Below are positions 26,171 to 35,041 of a stretch of DNA of 64,000 nucleotides, piece by piece. Every line of letters begins with the position of its first letter. Within the stretch, counting starts at the first letter, position 1. The translations under genes and the position numbers were made by a program. The DNA is from Hymenobacter wooponensis (GTDB lineage Bacteria > Bacteroidota > Bacteroidia > Cytophagales > Hymenobacteraceae). Where the stretch lies: contig NZ_SRKZ01000006.1 in assembly GCF_004745865.1 (NCBI RefSeq), positions 419,381 through 483,380 on the forward strand, written 5' to 3'. The notes below the pieces were generated by a model, which saw only the letters and a program-made list of their open reading frames with translations, did no database searches and had not been told where the DNA came from.

Positions 26171-26890
26171 ATGCCGTCCCGCCCCACTCTCTCGATCCCG
26201 GTCCCCTGCCCTGCTACTTGGGTCGATATGACGCCCGCCCCCGGTGGCCGCCACTGCGCCGCCTGTAATAAAGTGGTCGTTGATTTTACCCTTATGTCGG
26301 AGGCCGAAATACTAGCAGCCCTAGGCCACCCTGGCTCCGTATGCGGCCGATTTCGGCAAGAACAGCTCAGCAGTCCCAGCCGATTGCGGATGACAGCTGC
26401 TAAATGGGCCAGCTGGCTCACGGCCGCAGCCGTAGGGCTGATCGGCTGCGAGGCACCAGATCCAGCGCAGCTTCGACTTCGCACGGCTCCGGTTACGGCG
26501 GATGCAACTGTATTTGTGGCGAGCGGCCGGATTGTGGACAAATACTCGGGCAAACCGCTAGCCGGCGCCTGCATTATCAGCACTGCTGATAGCACGTTGC
26601 AAGCCAGAACGGATGCAGACGGCAGGTTTGAACTGAAGCTGCCAATGCACCTGCGTGATTCGTTGTTGTTTGTAGCGAATGATAGCTCCGATTATATCTG
26701 TCGCCGAGAAAAGCCAAGCACCAATATGCTAGTTAGGTTGCGAGAACACCCAGGAATTTTAGGAAGACTGCATCTTGAAAGCGGAGAGACGGGGTTATTA
26801 CCTCCGAGGGGTACACCTCCCCCGCCTCCTAAGCTATCTACGATCATATTTACTGCTCCTGTTTATAAGGAAGAGCGCAATTCAGAGTAG
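26171..26890 (+). CDS. Cys-motif membrane protein with carboxypeptidase-regulatory-like domain, copy 1
   Basis: Function unknown. Residues 10-70 carry a compact motif with Cys13, Cys29, Cys32 and Cys58 (PCPATW, GRHCAACNKVVVDFT, CGRFRQEQL), spaced like a metal-binding or redox module. A hydrophobic segment at about 78-93 follows, then at about 116-170 a degenerate carboxypeptidase-regulatory/CNA-B-like beta domain (GRIVDKYSGKPLAGACI, TDADGRFELKLP) and a Pro-rich tail. This suggests a cytoplasmic Cys module linked to a periplasmic beta domain. The next gene is a tandem paralogue with the same layout, including its leader. I recall similar N-termini in Hymenobacter proteins but know no function. 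Confidence 0.8.
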   Translation: MPSRPTLSIPVPCPATWVDMTPAPGGRHCAACNKVVVDFTLMSEAEILAALGHPGSVCGRFRQEQLSSPSRLRMTAAKWASWLTAAAVGLIGCEAPDPAQLRLRTAPVTADATVFVASGRIVDKYSGKPLAGACIISTADSTLQARTDADGRFELKLPMHLRDSLLFVANDSSDYICRREKPSTNMLVRLREHPGILGRLHLESGETGLLPPRGTPPPPPKLSTIIFTAPVYKEERNSE

Positions 26891-26908
26891 AATATTTTCA
26901 AACTTAAT

Positions 26909-26961
26909 TATGGAAAGTGGCCTAACGCAGCATCAACACAGCAAACTTAACCTGCTGTCTT
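26909..26961 (+). repeat. 53-base leader, copy 2 of a duplicated upstream region
   Basis: Near-identical in length and sequence to 26118-26170, with scattered substitutions. Both end exactly at an ATG, so the two genes probably share a mode of expression. Confidence 0.75.
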
Positions 26962-27729
26962 ATGCCTATTCGCCCTACCCTATCTGTTCCGAAGCCATGC
27001 CATGAGAATTGGCAAGCCATGACACCCGCTGCCCAAGGTCGGCACTGCGCGGCTTGTGATAAAGTGGTAGTTGATTTCACCCGCATGACTGATATGGAGA
27101 TACTGGTCTATCTAGGCCAGTCATCAGGAACGAGCTGCGGCCGGTTTCGGCGGGAGCAGTTGAATAGACCATTAGTAGCGCCAGTGGCAGTTGCAACGTG
27201 GCGTAAGCGTTGGGTGGCGTTGGCGGCGATGATAGGCTTGGGCACAACAGCTGCGTCAACTCAGGGGCGGGCGCAGCAGCCCCCTAGGCCAGTGAGAGTT
27301 CCGCAAACTATTACGTTGGGAATGGTAGCATCGCAGCCCTCGGTGTCGCCCATACCTACGCCACTGCCACCTCTGCTTGTACGCGGGGTAATTGTAGACT
27401 CGGCCACGCATGAGCTGCTACCGGGCGTGACAGTGCTGTTGGCTGATACCAACATTGGTATCAGCACTGACGCACAAGGAGAATTTGAACTGTTATTACC
27501 AGACTCATATCGTCAAAGTACGTCTGTAAAGCTACTGATCAGCTATGTCGGCTATGAAGGCCAACAACTACAGCTAAACCCTCATACTGCAACTCAACAG
27601 ACCATTACGTTAGCCGCCAGCACACGCCTGCTCGGCGAACTGATTGTGGTTGGAGGAATTCAAGCAGCGCCCTGGTACACGCCCCGCAGCTTGTGGTGGC
27701 GCCTCACCCGGCCCTTCCGCCAGCTTTAA
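26962..27729 (+). CDS. Cys-motif membrane protein with carboxypeptidase-like regulatory domain, copy 2
   Basis: Tandem paralogue of the preceding gene; 255 residues. Cys13, Cys29, Cys32 and Cys59 are conserved in the same frame (KPCHENWQAM, GRHCAACDKVVVDFTRM, CGRFRREQL). A hydrophobic stretch lies at about 84-99. The beta domain at about 143-215 is a clear CarboxypepD_reg-like fold: VRGVIVDSATHELLPGVTVLL, STDAQGEFELLLP, LLISYVGYEGQQL, the same type that opens SusC/TonB-dependent receptors. No receptor barrel follows. Ends with TAA 44 bases before the next small spacer. Function unknown. Confidence 0.8.
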   Translation: MPIRPTLSVPKPCHENWQAMTPAAQGRHCAACDKVVVDFTRMTDMEILVYLGQSSGTSCGRFRREQLNRPLVAPVAVATWRKRWVALAAMIGLGTTAASTQGRAQQPPRPVRVPQTITLGMVASQPSVSPIPTPLPPLLVRGVIVDSATHELLPGVTVLLADTNIGISTDAQGEFELLLPDSYRQSTSVKLLISYVGYEGQQLQLNPHTATQQTITLAASTRLLGELIVVGGIQAAPWYTPRSLWWRLTRPFRQL

Positions 27730-27778
27730 GCTAGTGGCCTAGCAAACCTTTTGCCCTCGAAAAGCCTTATTCCGGGGT

Positions 27779-28903
27779 ATGAAGCATAGTATTCTGGCCT
27801 TTCTGATTCTGCTGTTTGCAGCCACCGGCTGCGCCCTTAAGCCTACCAATAAGTACGACGTCTTTAAGGAGCGTGCTCAACTGCCCCAGGAGGAAGCCGT
27901 GCATAAGCAAAACTCCCTGGAGTGGTGGTACTTCACCGGCCACCTGCGCGACAAAGCCACCGGCGAGGTATTCGGCGTGGAGTACGTGTTCTTCCACTTC
28001 AACCTGACCGGTAAAAAGGACTGGCAGATGGTCAACTTCGCCATCTCCGACCCCAAAACCCAGGAGTTTCGCTACGACTATAAAGTAGAGCGCCTGCCCC
28101 AGCTCCTGCCCGAAAGCTTGCCCATTAACTTGGCGACCCAAAAGCAGGCCCAGCGCTGGACGCTGACTGGCCAGGAAGGTAGCTACCACTTACAAGCCCG
28201 CATGGCCGCGCACAAGGGCCACGCCATCAACCTCACTACCACGCCCGCCAAACCAGTGTTGCTGCACGGCGGCACCGGCTATGAGAAGTACGGTCCCGTG
28301 GCGCAGGCAGGCTACTACAGCTACCCGCGCATGACGGCCACCGGCACCATCGAAATCAATGGCAAAGAGCGACAGGTGGAAGGTGAGCTGTGGTATGACC
28401 GCCAGTGGAACTGCAACAGCGTAACCACTAAAGATATTGGCTGGGACTGGTTCAGCATTCAGCTCGATGAGCCCCGGGAAGAGATTATGGCCTACCAGCT
28501 CTACAACAAAGCCACCGGCCAGAGCATTGGTGGTGGCTCGCACTACGGCACCCAGGCCCAGAACACCCACCTCGACCAGAAAGATTTTGAGCTGGAGCCG
28601 GTGGCCTACTGGACCAGCCCCCACTCTAAGCAGCGCTACCCTAGTAAGTGGCAGTTGCGCATTCCCGCCCAAGGCTACGACCTCACCATCACGCCGCTCA
28701 TCCCCGACCAAGAGCTGACCCTTAAGCTCTTCGCCGGCATCAAAATGCACTACTGGGAGGGCATGTGTCGCGTGGAAGGCACCCACCATGGCAAGCCCGT
28801 GAAGGGCAACAGCTACGTGGAAATCACCAACCGCGCAGAGGTAAAGAAAGCCCGCGAGGCCGTGGAGGAAGCAACGGTCAAGGAGGCGAAGGCGACGCGC
28901 TAG
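27779..28903 (+). CDS. AttH/carotenoid 1,2-hydratase-like lipocalin-family lipoprotein
   Basis: Predicted secreted protein of the AttH/CrtC group (COG5621, formerly predicted hydrolase). The N-terminus is a lipoprotein signal with Cys18 in FAATGCALK. The two lipocalin-like domains show NSLEWWYFTGHL, GYYSYPRMTATGTI, GELWYDRQW, GWDWFSIQL and HYWEGMCRVEG, all conserved in the family. CrtC proteins hydrate carotenoids, but no carotenoid genes are nearby, so the enzymatic role is open. Length 374. It converges with the histidine kinase gene with only 11 bases between stops. Its stop is inside TAGGCC. Confidence 0.85.
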   Translation: MKHSILAFLILLFAATGCALKPTNKYDVFKERAQLPQEEAVHKQNSLEWWYFTGHLRDKATGEVFGVEYVFFHFNLTGKKDWQMVNFAISDPKTQEFRYDYKVERLPQLLPESLPINLATQKQAQRWTLTGQEGSYHLQARMAAHKGHAINLTTTPAKPVLLHGGTGYEKYGPVAQAGYYSYPRMTATGTIEINGKERQVEGELWYDRQWNCNSVTTKDIGWDWFSIQLDEPREEIMAYQLYNKATGQSIGGGSHYGTQAQNTHLDQKDFELEPVAYWTSPHSKQRYPSKWQLRIPAQGYDLTITPLIPDQELTLKLFAGIKMHYWEGMCRVEGTHHGKPVKGNSYVEITNRAEVKKAREAVEEATVKEAKATR

Positions 28904-28914
28904 GCCAGCTTTCG

Positions 28915-30096
28915 CTAGCCATTCAGAATCAGCCGGAATGTAGTGCCGCGGCCTACCTCGCTCCACTTCACAAAGAGGCGACCTTCGTGGTAATTCTCGA
29001 TAATGCGCTTAGCCAGGGCTAGGCCTAGGCCCCAGCCCCGCTTTTTGGTGGTGTAGCCGGGCAGGAACACGCTTTCCATTTTGCTCTTCGAGATACCCTT
29101 GCCAGTGTCGGTTATGTCAATGGCAATCTGGGACTTGTTGCGCACGGGGCGACGCAGGTGAATGGTAATGCTGCCCCGGCCGTCCATGGCATCGACGGCG
29201 TTTTTGCAGATGTTCTCAATCACCCAGTCGTAGAGCGGAATGTTGACCTTGGCGGGCGTATCGCGCGGCAGGTCGGTTTTGATTTCGAACACCACTTTCT
29301 TCGACACCCGGCTTTGCAGGTAGGCAATGGCGTTTTCGGTCACGCGCAGGATGTTCTCGTCGTTGAGCACCGGTACGGAGCCGATGTTGCTGAAGCGCTC
29401 CGTGATAATCTGCAGGCGGCGCACATCCTTGCCCAGCTCTTCCACAATAGGCTCGTGCCGGAAGCGCTCCGACTCACTCAGGTAGCTCTGCCAAGCCATT
29501 AGGCTGCTCAGCGGAGTGCCCAGCTGATGGGCAGTTTCCTTGGCTAGGCCTACCCACACCCGGTTCTGCTCAGCGCGCCGAGAATAGCTGAAGGCGAAAT
29601 AGGCAATGACCCCCAGGCAACCAATGATAGCCAGTTGTACGAGTGGGTAATAACGCAGCTGTGTGAGCAGCGCCGACTCCTTATAATATAGGTAGTTGCG
29701 TAGCCCCGCCCCAATCTCAATCACAATGGGTGGGTGCTGCTGCTTCATGGTCTCAATCTCGCGGTGCAGGTAGGCAATAGCCGCCTGCTCACTTAACCCC
29801 TTCGGAATGTTCACATTATGCGCATCCACAATGTTGTTGTCCCCGTCGGCCAGAATAACCGGAATCGTGTTGTTAGCATCGATGATTTCCGTCATCAGAA
29901 ACGACACGTTTGACTCCTCTTCGGTGTTAATCAAATAGCGCTGGGTTTTGGCGTAGAGGTCAATTTGCTTTTGCTCCCGTTCCGACAGCCGCTGCACCAG
30001 AATGTTGGTGTAAATAACCGTAGCGGCGCCAATCAGCAGGGCCACGCCCACAATGACGAGCTTGATACGGGATTTCTGGTCGTAGATCGGAAGCAC
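28915..30096 (-). CDS. Membrane sensor histidine kinase
   Basis: Two-component sensor kinase. A transmembrane helix (about residues 12-32) is followed by a roughly 120-residue extracytoplasmic region, a second helix (about 150-170), and a HisKA/HATPase core: H-box GLAKETAHQLGTPL with phospho-acceptor His near 190, N-box ENICKNAVDAM, G1 DTGKGI and G2 GWGLGLALAKRII. The open frame extends to TTG 30144; GTG 30096 (VLPIYDQKSRIK) fits homologue starts as remembered and the -7-like element TATCTTCG at 30150-30157. No response regulator is adjacent, so it is an orphan here. The ligand is unknown. Confidence 0.88.
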   Translation of the reverse strand: MLPIYDQKSRIKLVIVGVALLIGAATVIYTNILVQRLSEREQKQIDLYAKTQRYLINTEEESNVSFLMTEIIDANNTIPVILADGDNNIVDAHNVNIPKGLSEQAAIAYLHREIETMKQQHPPIVIEIGAGLRNYLYYKESALLTQLRYYPLVQLAIIGCLGVIAYFAFSYSRRAEQNRVWVGLAKETAHQLGTPLSSLMAWQSYLSESERFRHEPIVEELGKDVRRLQIITERFSNIGSVPVLNDENILRVTENAIAYLQSRVSKKVVFEIKTDLPRDTPAKVNIPLYDWVIENICKNAVDAMDGRGSITIHLRRPVRNKSQIAIDITDTGKGISKSKMESVFLPGYTTKKRGWGLGLALAKRIIENYHEGRLFVKWSEVGRGTTFRLILNG

Positions 30097-30359
30097 AGAG
30101 AAAGAAGCGGAAGTAGAAAAACTGGGGACGCCAACCGTCCGCAACGAAGATACGGACGACCACGCTTCGCGGATGAAAACGGAAACCAGATCAGCTTTTG
30201 CCTTTTTCTGATGGCGCTTTCCCCTGATGGAAATGATTTTTGTCAGTTCGGGAGACGCGAAATGCCCATTACACCAGTAGAACGGACTTTTTAGCCTGAA
30301 TAGTACTTAGCCCGAACCCTAGCTGTGGTTCAACTGTTTCACACTAGTGATTTGTAGCG

Positions 30360-30367
30360 TATTTTTG
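30360..30367 (+). promoter_or_regulatory. TAnnTTTG -7 element for hemA
   Basis: TATTTTTG, 28 bases before the hemA ATG. Consensus match; the -33 box is weak (GTTTC about 20 bases upstream). Confidence 0.55.
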
Positions 30368-30395
30368 CCTCCTGATTATCGCACTAGCACCAGCT

Positions 30396-31667
30396 ATGCT
30401 CCAACCATTCAAGGCCGTTAGTCTTTCCTTCAAAAAAGCCCCCTTAGAAATTCGGGAGCTGATTGCATTGGACGAGGCTGCCTGTCGCCGATTCCTGCAC
30501 ACCCTCCACCACGAGCTAGGCCTCTCCGACCTACTCGTGCTGAGCACCTGTAACCGTACGGAAGTTTACTACTCCGCTGAGCGCGACCAGAGCCCCGCTA
30601 TTATCGAGGCCCTAGGCCAGCTCAAGGAACTAGCCGACATCACGCAGTACTTCCCGTACTTCGATATCCTCGACGAACACTCTGAGGCCGTGCGCCACCT
30701 CTTTGAGGTAGCCATGGGGCTTGATGCCCAGGTGGTGGGCGACCTCCAGATCAGCAACCAAGTGAAGCAGGCCTACCAATGGTCGGCGGATGAGGATGCG
30801 GCTGGTCCGTTCCTGCACCGGCTGCTGCACACCGTGTTCTTCACCAATAAGCGCGTACAGCAGGAGACGTCGTTCCGCGATGGAGCCGCTTCTACTTCTT
30901 ATGCCGCGCTGGAGCTGGTAGAAGAGCTGACCGGCGACGTGGCTAATCCGCGCGTGCTGGTGGTAGGCCTAGGTGAAATTGGGGCGGATGTGTGCCGCCA
31001 CCTCGGCGACAGCAAACTGTTCACCGACGTAACCATCTGCAACCGCACCCGCTCCAAGGCAGAACTCCTGGCCGAAGAATGCGGCCTAAAAGTGATCAAC
31101 TTCGAGGATCTGGTGCAGGGCATGAAAGATGCCGACGTAATCATCTCCAGCATTTCTCGCTCTGAGCCCTTCTTCACCACCGAAATGGTGGAGCGCCTGG
31201 ATGTTCTGAACTATAAGTTCTTCATCGACCTCTCCGTGCCCCGCAGCATTGAGGCAGATGTGGAGAACGTACCCGGCGTGCTCGTGTATAACATTGATGC
31301 CATCCACAGCAAAGCTTCGGCTGCTCTGGAGCGTCGCCTGGCTGCCGTGCCACAAGTGCGCGCTATCATCGAAGAAAGCCTGGCCGGTCTGCAGGACTGG
31401 ACCAAGGAGATGATGGTATCGCCCACCATTCAGAAGCTGAAGAATGCTCTGGAGCAGATCCGCCTCGAAGAGATGGACCGATTCCAGAAGAAGATGACCC
31501 CCGAAGAAGCCCGCCGCGTTGATGACATCACCAAGTCATTGATGCAGAAGGTGCTCAAAATGCCCGTACTTCAGCTTAAAGCCGCCTGCAAACGCGGCGA
31601 GGCCGACCAGCTTATCGACGTCCTCACGGACCTCTTCGACCTTGAGCGCCAGCCTGACCTAGCCTAG
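30396..31667 (+). CDS. hemA: Glutamyl-tRNA reductase
   Basis: First committed step of C5-pathway tetrapyrrole synthesis: NADPH-dependent reduction of glutamyl-tRNA to glutamate-1-semialdehyde. STCNRTEVYY carries the catalytic Cys52; GLDAQVVGDLQISNQVKQAY is the usual GEPQILGQ region in divergent form; VLVVGLGEIGADVC is the NADPH site. C-terminal dimerisation helices end with LFDLERQPDLA. Length 423, ATG 30396. The rest of the heme pathway is not in the window. A terminator follows, and the stop codon is inside TAGGCC. Confidence 0.95.
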   Translation: MLQPFKAVSLSFKKAPLEIRELIALDEAACRRFLHTLHHELGLSDLLVLSTCNRTEVYYSAERDQSPAIIEALGQLKELADITQYFPYFDILDEHSEAVRHLFEVAMGLDAQVVGDLQISNQVKQAYQWSADEDAAGPFLHRLLHTVFFTNKRVQQETSFRDGAASTSYAALELVEELTGDVANPRVLVVGLGEIGADVCRHLGDSKLFTDVTICNRTRSKAELLAEECGLKVINFEDLVQGMKDADVIISSISRSEPFFTTEMVERLDVLNYKFFIDLSVPRSIEADVENVPGVLVYNIDAIHSKASAALERRLAAVPQVRAIIEESLAGLQDWTKEMMVSPTIQKLKNALEQIRLEEMDRFQKKMTPEEARRVDDITKSLMQKVLKMPVLQLKAACKRGEADQLIDVLTDLFDLERQPDLA

Positions 31668-31713
31668 GCCTCTGACCGGTCATCAACTGGCATCCAAATT
31701 CTTTAACGTAGAG

Positions 31714-31755
31714 AAACGCCCTTACTCACGCACGGGAGTAAGGGCGTTTTCTTTT
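31714..31755 (+). terminator. Intrinsic terminator of hemA
   Basis: AAACGCCCTTACTC (31714-31727) pairs with GAGTAAGGGCGTTT (31736-31749), a 14-bp stem with T-rich tail TTCTTTT. Confidence 0.9.
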
Positions 31756-31810
31756 CAGTACCAACTGTAGTTTTCGTCCCTAGTCTGTTGCGCTACACAC
31801 TCAGCATGGG

Positions 31811-31855
31811 CACAAAAAAGCCCGCCAGGAGTTGCTTCCGGCGGGCTTTTTTGTG
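31811..31855. terminator. Bidirectional terminator between hemA and arsR
   Basis: CACAAAAAAGCCCGCC (31811-31826) and its exact reverse complement (31840-31855) form a 16-bp stem with A/T runs on both strands. It is the second hairpin in this junction and serves mainly the minus-strand arsR gene. Confidence 0.85.
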
Positions 31856-31905
31856 TAGGCTAGCTGAAAACCCACGGGCGTACGCCGAAGCGTAGGCCTC
31901 CTCCC

Positions 31906-32214
31906 TTACATGGAGTCGCAGCAATCCTCCAACGAGTCGATTACGTCGAGCAGTTTGGGGATGGAGAGGGAGTAGTAAATCTTGGTACCAACCTTGAAAG
32001 ACGACAGAATGCCACGGTCTTTCAGAGTGATAAGATGCTGGGAGGCAATAGCCTGGGGCAAATCGAGGGAGCGATAGATTTCCGTAACGGTCATCTTTTC
32101 CTCTTTACCAAGTAGGTCTACAATGGCCAAGCGCTTCGGATGCGCCAATACTTTCAGCATGGCAGCGGCCTTGTCTACCTTTTTTGATTCTACGCGGGCA
32201 AGCAATGGTTTCAT
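31906..32214 (-). CDS. ArsR/SmtB family transcriptional regulator
   Basis: Winged-helix repressor of 102 residues. The core AMLKVLAHPKRLAIVDLLGKEEKMTVTEIYRSLDLPQAIASQHLITLKDRGILSS is a standard ArsR DNA-binding domain, followed by the wing VGTKIYYSL. The end has CCDS, a cysteine pair that could bind metal or sense thiols, but the classical ELCVCDL metal box in helix 3 is absent (MTVTEIYRS instead). No metal transporter adjoins it, so its target may be its own promoter or a distant gene. ATG 32214. Confidence 0.88.
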   Translation of the reverse strand: MKPLLARVESKKVDKAAAMLKVLAHPKRLAIVDLLGKEEKMTVTEIYRSLDLPQAIASQHLITLKDRGILSSFKVGTKIYYSLSIPKLLDVIDSLEDCCDSM

Positions 32215-32407
32215 AAAGAAGTTACAACGGTGGTTGTTCGGGAGAGAGGGTATTCAGGAATATGGCTAATACGATATTCCAGGGCATGTAAGTTCCTTAC
32301 CAACGTACCAGCGAACGAAAAAATTTACAAAAGCTGGAATATTACACCTGGTACGTCTTGTACGGCATGAACTCAACAAAGGACGAACCGGCTTGCCGGG
32401 GGCTGCT

Positions 32408-32415
32408 TACCTTTG
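32408..32415 (+). promoter_or_regulatory. TAnnTTTG -7 element for the second Glu/Leu dehydrogenase
   Basis: TACCTTTG, 36 bases before the ATG at 32452. It excludes the longer start at 32413, which would lie before the transcription start. Confidence 0.65.
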
Positions 32416-32451
32416 CGCCCATCATTTCCCACCCCCAGCCTAACACACTGC

Positions 32452-33681
32452 ATGAAAGAGCTCCTGGCCAAGTTTGAAAATAAGCGCCCCGAAATCGTTT
32501 TTGAATGGAAAGATTCCGAAACCGAAGCCGAAGGTTGGGTTGTCATCAACTCCCTGCGTGGGGGAGCGGCCGGCGGCGGCACGCGCATGCGCAAAGGCCT
32601 TGATAAGCGCGAAGTAGAAAGCCTGGCCAAAACTATGGAGGTGAAGTTCACGGTCTCGGGTCCGGCCATTGGCGGTGCTAAGTCGGGCATCAACTTCGAC
32701 CCGCAGGACCCGCGCAAACGCGGCGTATTGGAGCGTTGGTATCGGGCAGTGATTCCGCTGCTCAAGAACTATTACGGCACCGGCGGCGACCTGAACGTAG
32801 ACGAGATTCACGATGTAATTCCGATTACCGAGGACTACGGTCTGTGGCACCCACAGGAGGGCATTGTAAATGGCCATTACCGCGCCACCGAGCCTCAGAA
32901 GATTCAGAAGCTAGGCCAGTTGCGCCAGGGCGTGGTGAAGGTGCTGGAAGACGCCACCTTCTCTCCGGACTTGAGCCGCAAATACACCGTGGCCGACCTG
33001 ATTACCGGTTACGGCGTGGCCGAAGCCGTGCGCCACTACTACGAGCTGTGGGGTGGCCGTTCCGTAGCAGGCAAGCGCGCCATTATCCAGGGCTGGGGTA
33101 ACGTGGGCGCCGCGGCAGCCTACTACTTGGCTACCCAGGGCGCCCGCATTACCGGCATCATCGACCGGGCCGGCGGCCTACTCAAAGAAGACGGCTTTTC
33201 GCTGGAAGAGATTCGAGCGCTGTTCCTCAACCGCGAAGGCAACGCCCTAACGGCTGACAACCTGCTTTCCTTCGATGAAATCAACCAGCGCGTGTGGTCT
33301 TCGGGCGCGGAGATTTTTATTCCTGCTGCGGCTTCCCGGCTTGTTACTCGCAGCCAAGTTGACGCGCTAGTGGCGGGTGGCCTAGAAGTTATTTCCTGCG
33401 GCGCCAATGTGCCGTTTCAGGACCCCGAAATCTTCTTTGGCCCTACCGGCGAGTTTGCCGACGACCACACCAGCGTTATCCCCGACTTTATTGCCAACTG
33501 CGGTATGGCCCGGGTATTCGCCTACCTCATGGAGTCGAATGCAGAAATTACTGACCAGGCTATCTTCCAAGACACTTCCCGTATCATTCGCTCGGCGCTG
33601 GAGCGCACCCGCCACCAGGGCGACGCCAGCACGGGCATTGCTCAGAAGTCGTTTGAAATGGCACTGCGCCAGCTGGTGTAA
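32452..33681 (+). CDS. Glu/Leu/Phe/Val dehydrogenase family protein (divergent group)
   Basis: Amino-acid dehydrogenase of 409 residues. The dimerisation domain has RGGAAGGGTRMRKGLDKREVESLAKTMEVKFTVSGPAIGGAKSGI with the active-site Lys; the NAD domain has AIIQGWGNVGAAAAYYLATQGARITGIID. It differs clearly from the other two ELFV enzymes in the window (for example the insert DPRKRGVLERWYRAVIPLLKNYYGTGGDLN), so it may use another substrate. ATG 32452 (MKELLAKFENK) set by the promoter element. Mono-cistronic by appearance: a structured spacer separates it from mscS. Confidence 0.9.
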   Translation: MKELLAKFENKRPEIVFEWKDSETEAEGWVVINSLRGGAAGGGTRMRKGLDKREVESLAKTMEVKFTVSGPAIGGAKSGINFDPQDPRKRGVLERWYRAVIPLLKNYYGTGGDLNVDEIHDVIPITEDYGLWHPQEGIVNGHYRATEPQKIQKLGQLRQGVVKVLEDATFSPDLSRKYTVADLITGYGVAEAVRHYYELWGGRSVAGKRAIIQGWGNVGAAAAYYLATQGARITGIIDRAGGLLKEDGFSLEEIRALFLNREGNALTADNLLSFDEINQRVWSSGAEIFIPAAASRLVTRSQVDALVAGGLEVISCGANVPFQDPEIFFGPTGEFADDHTSVIPDFIANCGMARVFAYLMESNAEITDQAIFQDTSRIIRSALERTRHQGDASTGIAQKSFEMALRQLV

Positions 33682-33704
33682 GGTCACTTGTCCGGCTGAA
33701 ACGG

Positions 33705-33770
33705 GCAGCAGCTACTCACGCCAGAACAAGTCAAGGCTAGGCCACTTGGTTGGGCGAGAGTGGCTGCTGC
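33705..33770. repeat. Nested hairpin between the dehydrogenase and mscS genes
   Basis: GCAGCAGCTACTC (33705-33717) pairs with 33758-33770 with one G-U, enclosing a smaller CAAGT/ACTTG stem. No T-run follows, so it may be a processing or attenuation structure rather than a terminator. Confidence 0.45.
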
Positions 33771-33795
33771 GTACAGCAGGACGACATTAATTGCT

Positions 33796-34941
33796 ATGAA
33801 TCTCCAGGAAATTCTGAATCTGCGCTTTCTCGGCAACAACGTGGGGGCTTACCTGACGTGCGCCGGAATTTTGCTCTTTGGCTACGTTTTCAAAACGCTG
33901 CTGTCGCGTCTGCTTTCCAAGCTAGTGTACCGCTTCATTCGGAAGCGTACAGAGGGTGTGAGCGAAGCCAAGTTTCAGGAGCTGCTTATTCAGCCGGTAT
34001 CCATCGTGGTCTTCTTCGTCACGATTTATCTGGCCTTCCAGGTGCTCGACTACCCAGTGCGCAGTTCTGAAATCACGCGCCACGAACCCTGGCCGAAAGT
34101 TGCCCTGTTTCGGCTGTACCAAATAGGCCTCATTACAGGCATGGCCTGGATAGCCCTGCGCGTGGTAGATTTTCTGGTGCTGGTATTTCAGCGCAAAGCC
34201 GAAACGAATGTCTCTCGGCTGAATAACCAGTTGATTCCCTTTGCCAAAGACCTGTTGAAGGTCTTGGTTCTGACGATGGCTTTCTTGGTGCTGCTTAGCC
34301 GGGTGTTTGGCGTTAACGTCACGGCCCTGATTGGGGGCCTTGGCATTGGTGGCCTAGCGGTGGCATTTGCCGCTAAAGAAAGCTTGGAGAACCTGATTGC
34401 CTCCTTTACCATCTTCCTCGACCGGCCCTTTGCCGTGGGCGACTTAGTAGAAGTGGGAGCCGTAACGGGCACCGTGGAGAAAGTAGGCTTCCGCAGTACT
34501 CGCCTGCGCACAGCGGAGAAAAGCTACGTAACGGTGCCCAACAAGGCCATGATCGACAAGCCCCTCGACAACCTTTCCTTACGCACAGCGCGCCGCGTCA
34601 GCTTTACGCTGGCCCTGAGCCATACTACCACCAGCCAGCAATTGCACCGCATTGTTGAGGAAGGAATACGCCTTATCCAGGACAACCCCTTGGTGACCCA
34701 AGAGGTGCAGATGCAGTTTTCAGCCCTCACCCCCGCGGCAAAAGAAGTTACCGTTCAATACTTCGTGGAAACCACTAGCTATGACGAGTACCTGAAGGTA
34801 AAAGAGGAATTAAACTACCGACTGGTGGAAGTAGTGGAGCAGGCTGGTGGCGCCTTTGCCAGCACTGGCACTACGGTGGTGCAATTAAACACTGGTGGCC
34901 GCTTTGATGGGCTCAGCCCAGTGAATACCCCCGTTGTGTAG
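33796..34941 (+). CDS. Mechanosensitive ion channel, MscS family
   Basis: Osmotic safety-valve type channel of 381 residues. Four hydrophobic segments precede the pore helix region NVTALIGGLGIGGLAVAFAAKESLENLIASFTIFLDRPFAVGDLVEVG, the MscS signature, followed by the beta domain TGTVEKVGFRSTRLRT and YVTVPNKAMIDKPLDNLS and a C-terminal alpha/beta domain. ATG 33796 (MNLQEILNLRF) replaces an upstream ATG at 33760 in structured spacer DNA. The stop codon is inside TAGGCC. It converges with the TerB-like gene. Confidence 0.93.
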   Translation: MNLQEILNLRFLGNNVGAYLTCAGILLFGYVFKTLLSRLLSKLVYRFIRKRTEGVSEAKFQELLIQPVSIVVFFVTIYLAFQVLDYPVRSSEITRHEPWPKVALFRLYQIGLITGMAWIALRVVDFLVLVFQRKAETNVSRLNNQLIPFAKDLLKVLVLTMAFLVLLSRVFGVNVTALIGGLGIGGLAVAFAAKESLENLIASFTIFLDRPFAVGDLVEVGAVTGTVEKVGFRSTRLRTAEKSYVTVPNKAMIDKPLDNLSLRTARRVSFTLALSHTTTSQQLHRIVEEGIRLIQDNPLVTQEVQMQFSALTPAAKEVTVQYFVETTSYDEYLKVKEELNYRLVEVVEQAGGAFASTGTTVVQLNTGGRFDGLSPVNTPVV

Positions 34942-34957
34942 GCCTGTACCTACTTAT

Positions 34958-35010
34958 CTAAACCAGAACGAGTCGGTAAGGCATTGCCCTACCGACTCGT
35001 TCTGGTTTAG
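34958..35010. terminator. Bidirectional terminator, 21-bp perfect inverted repeat
   Basis: Arms 34958-34978 and 34990-35010 are exact reverse complements around an 11-base loop, located between the convergent mscS and TerB-like genes. Confidence 0.75.
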
Positions 35011-35041
35011 TTAGACTAGAATTATCTACTGCCTATGCTGC

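Noticed and set aside
28190..28966. 258-residue open frame opposite the AttH-like gene
   Set aside because: Antisense shadow of a well-supported gene; no recognisable motif.
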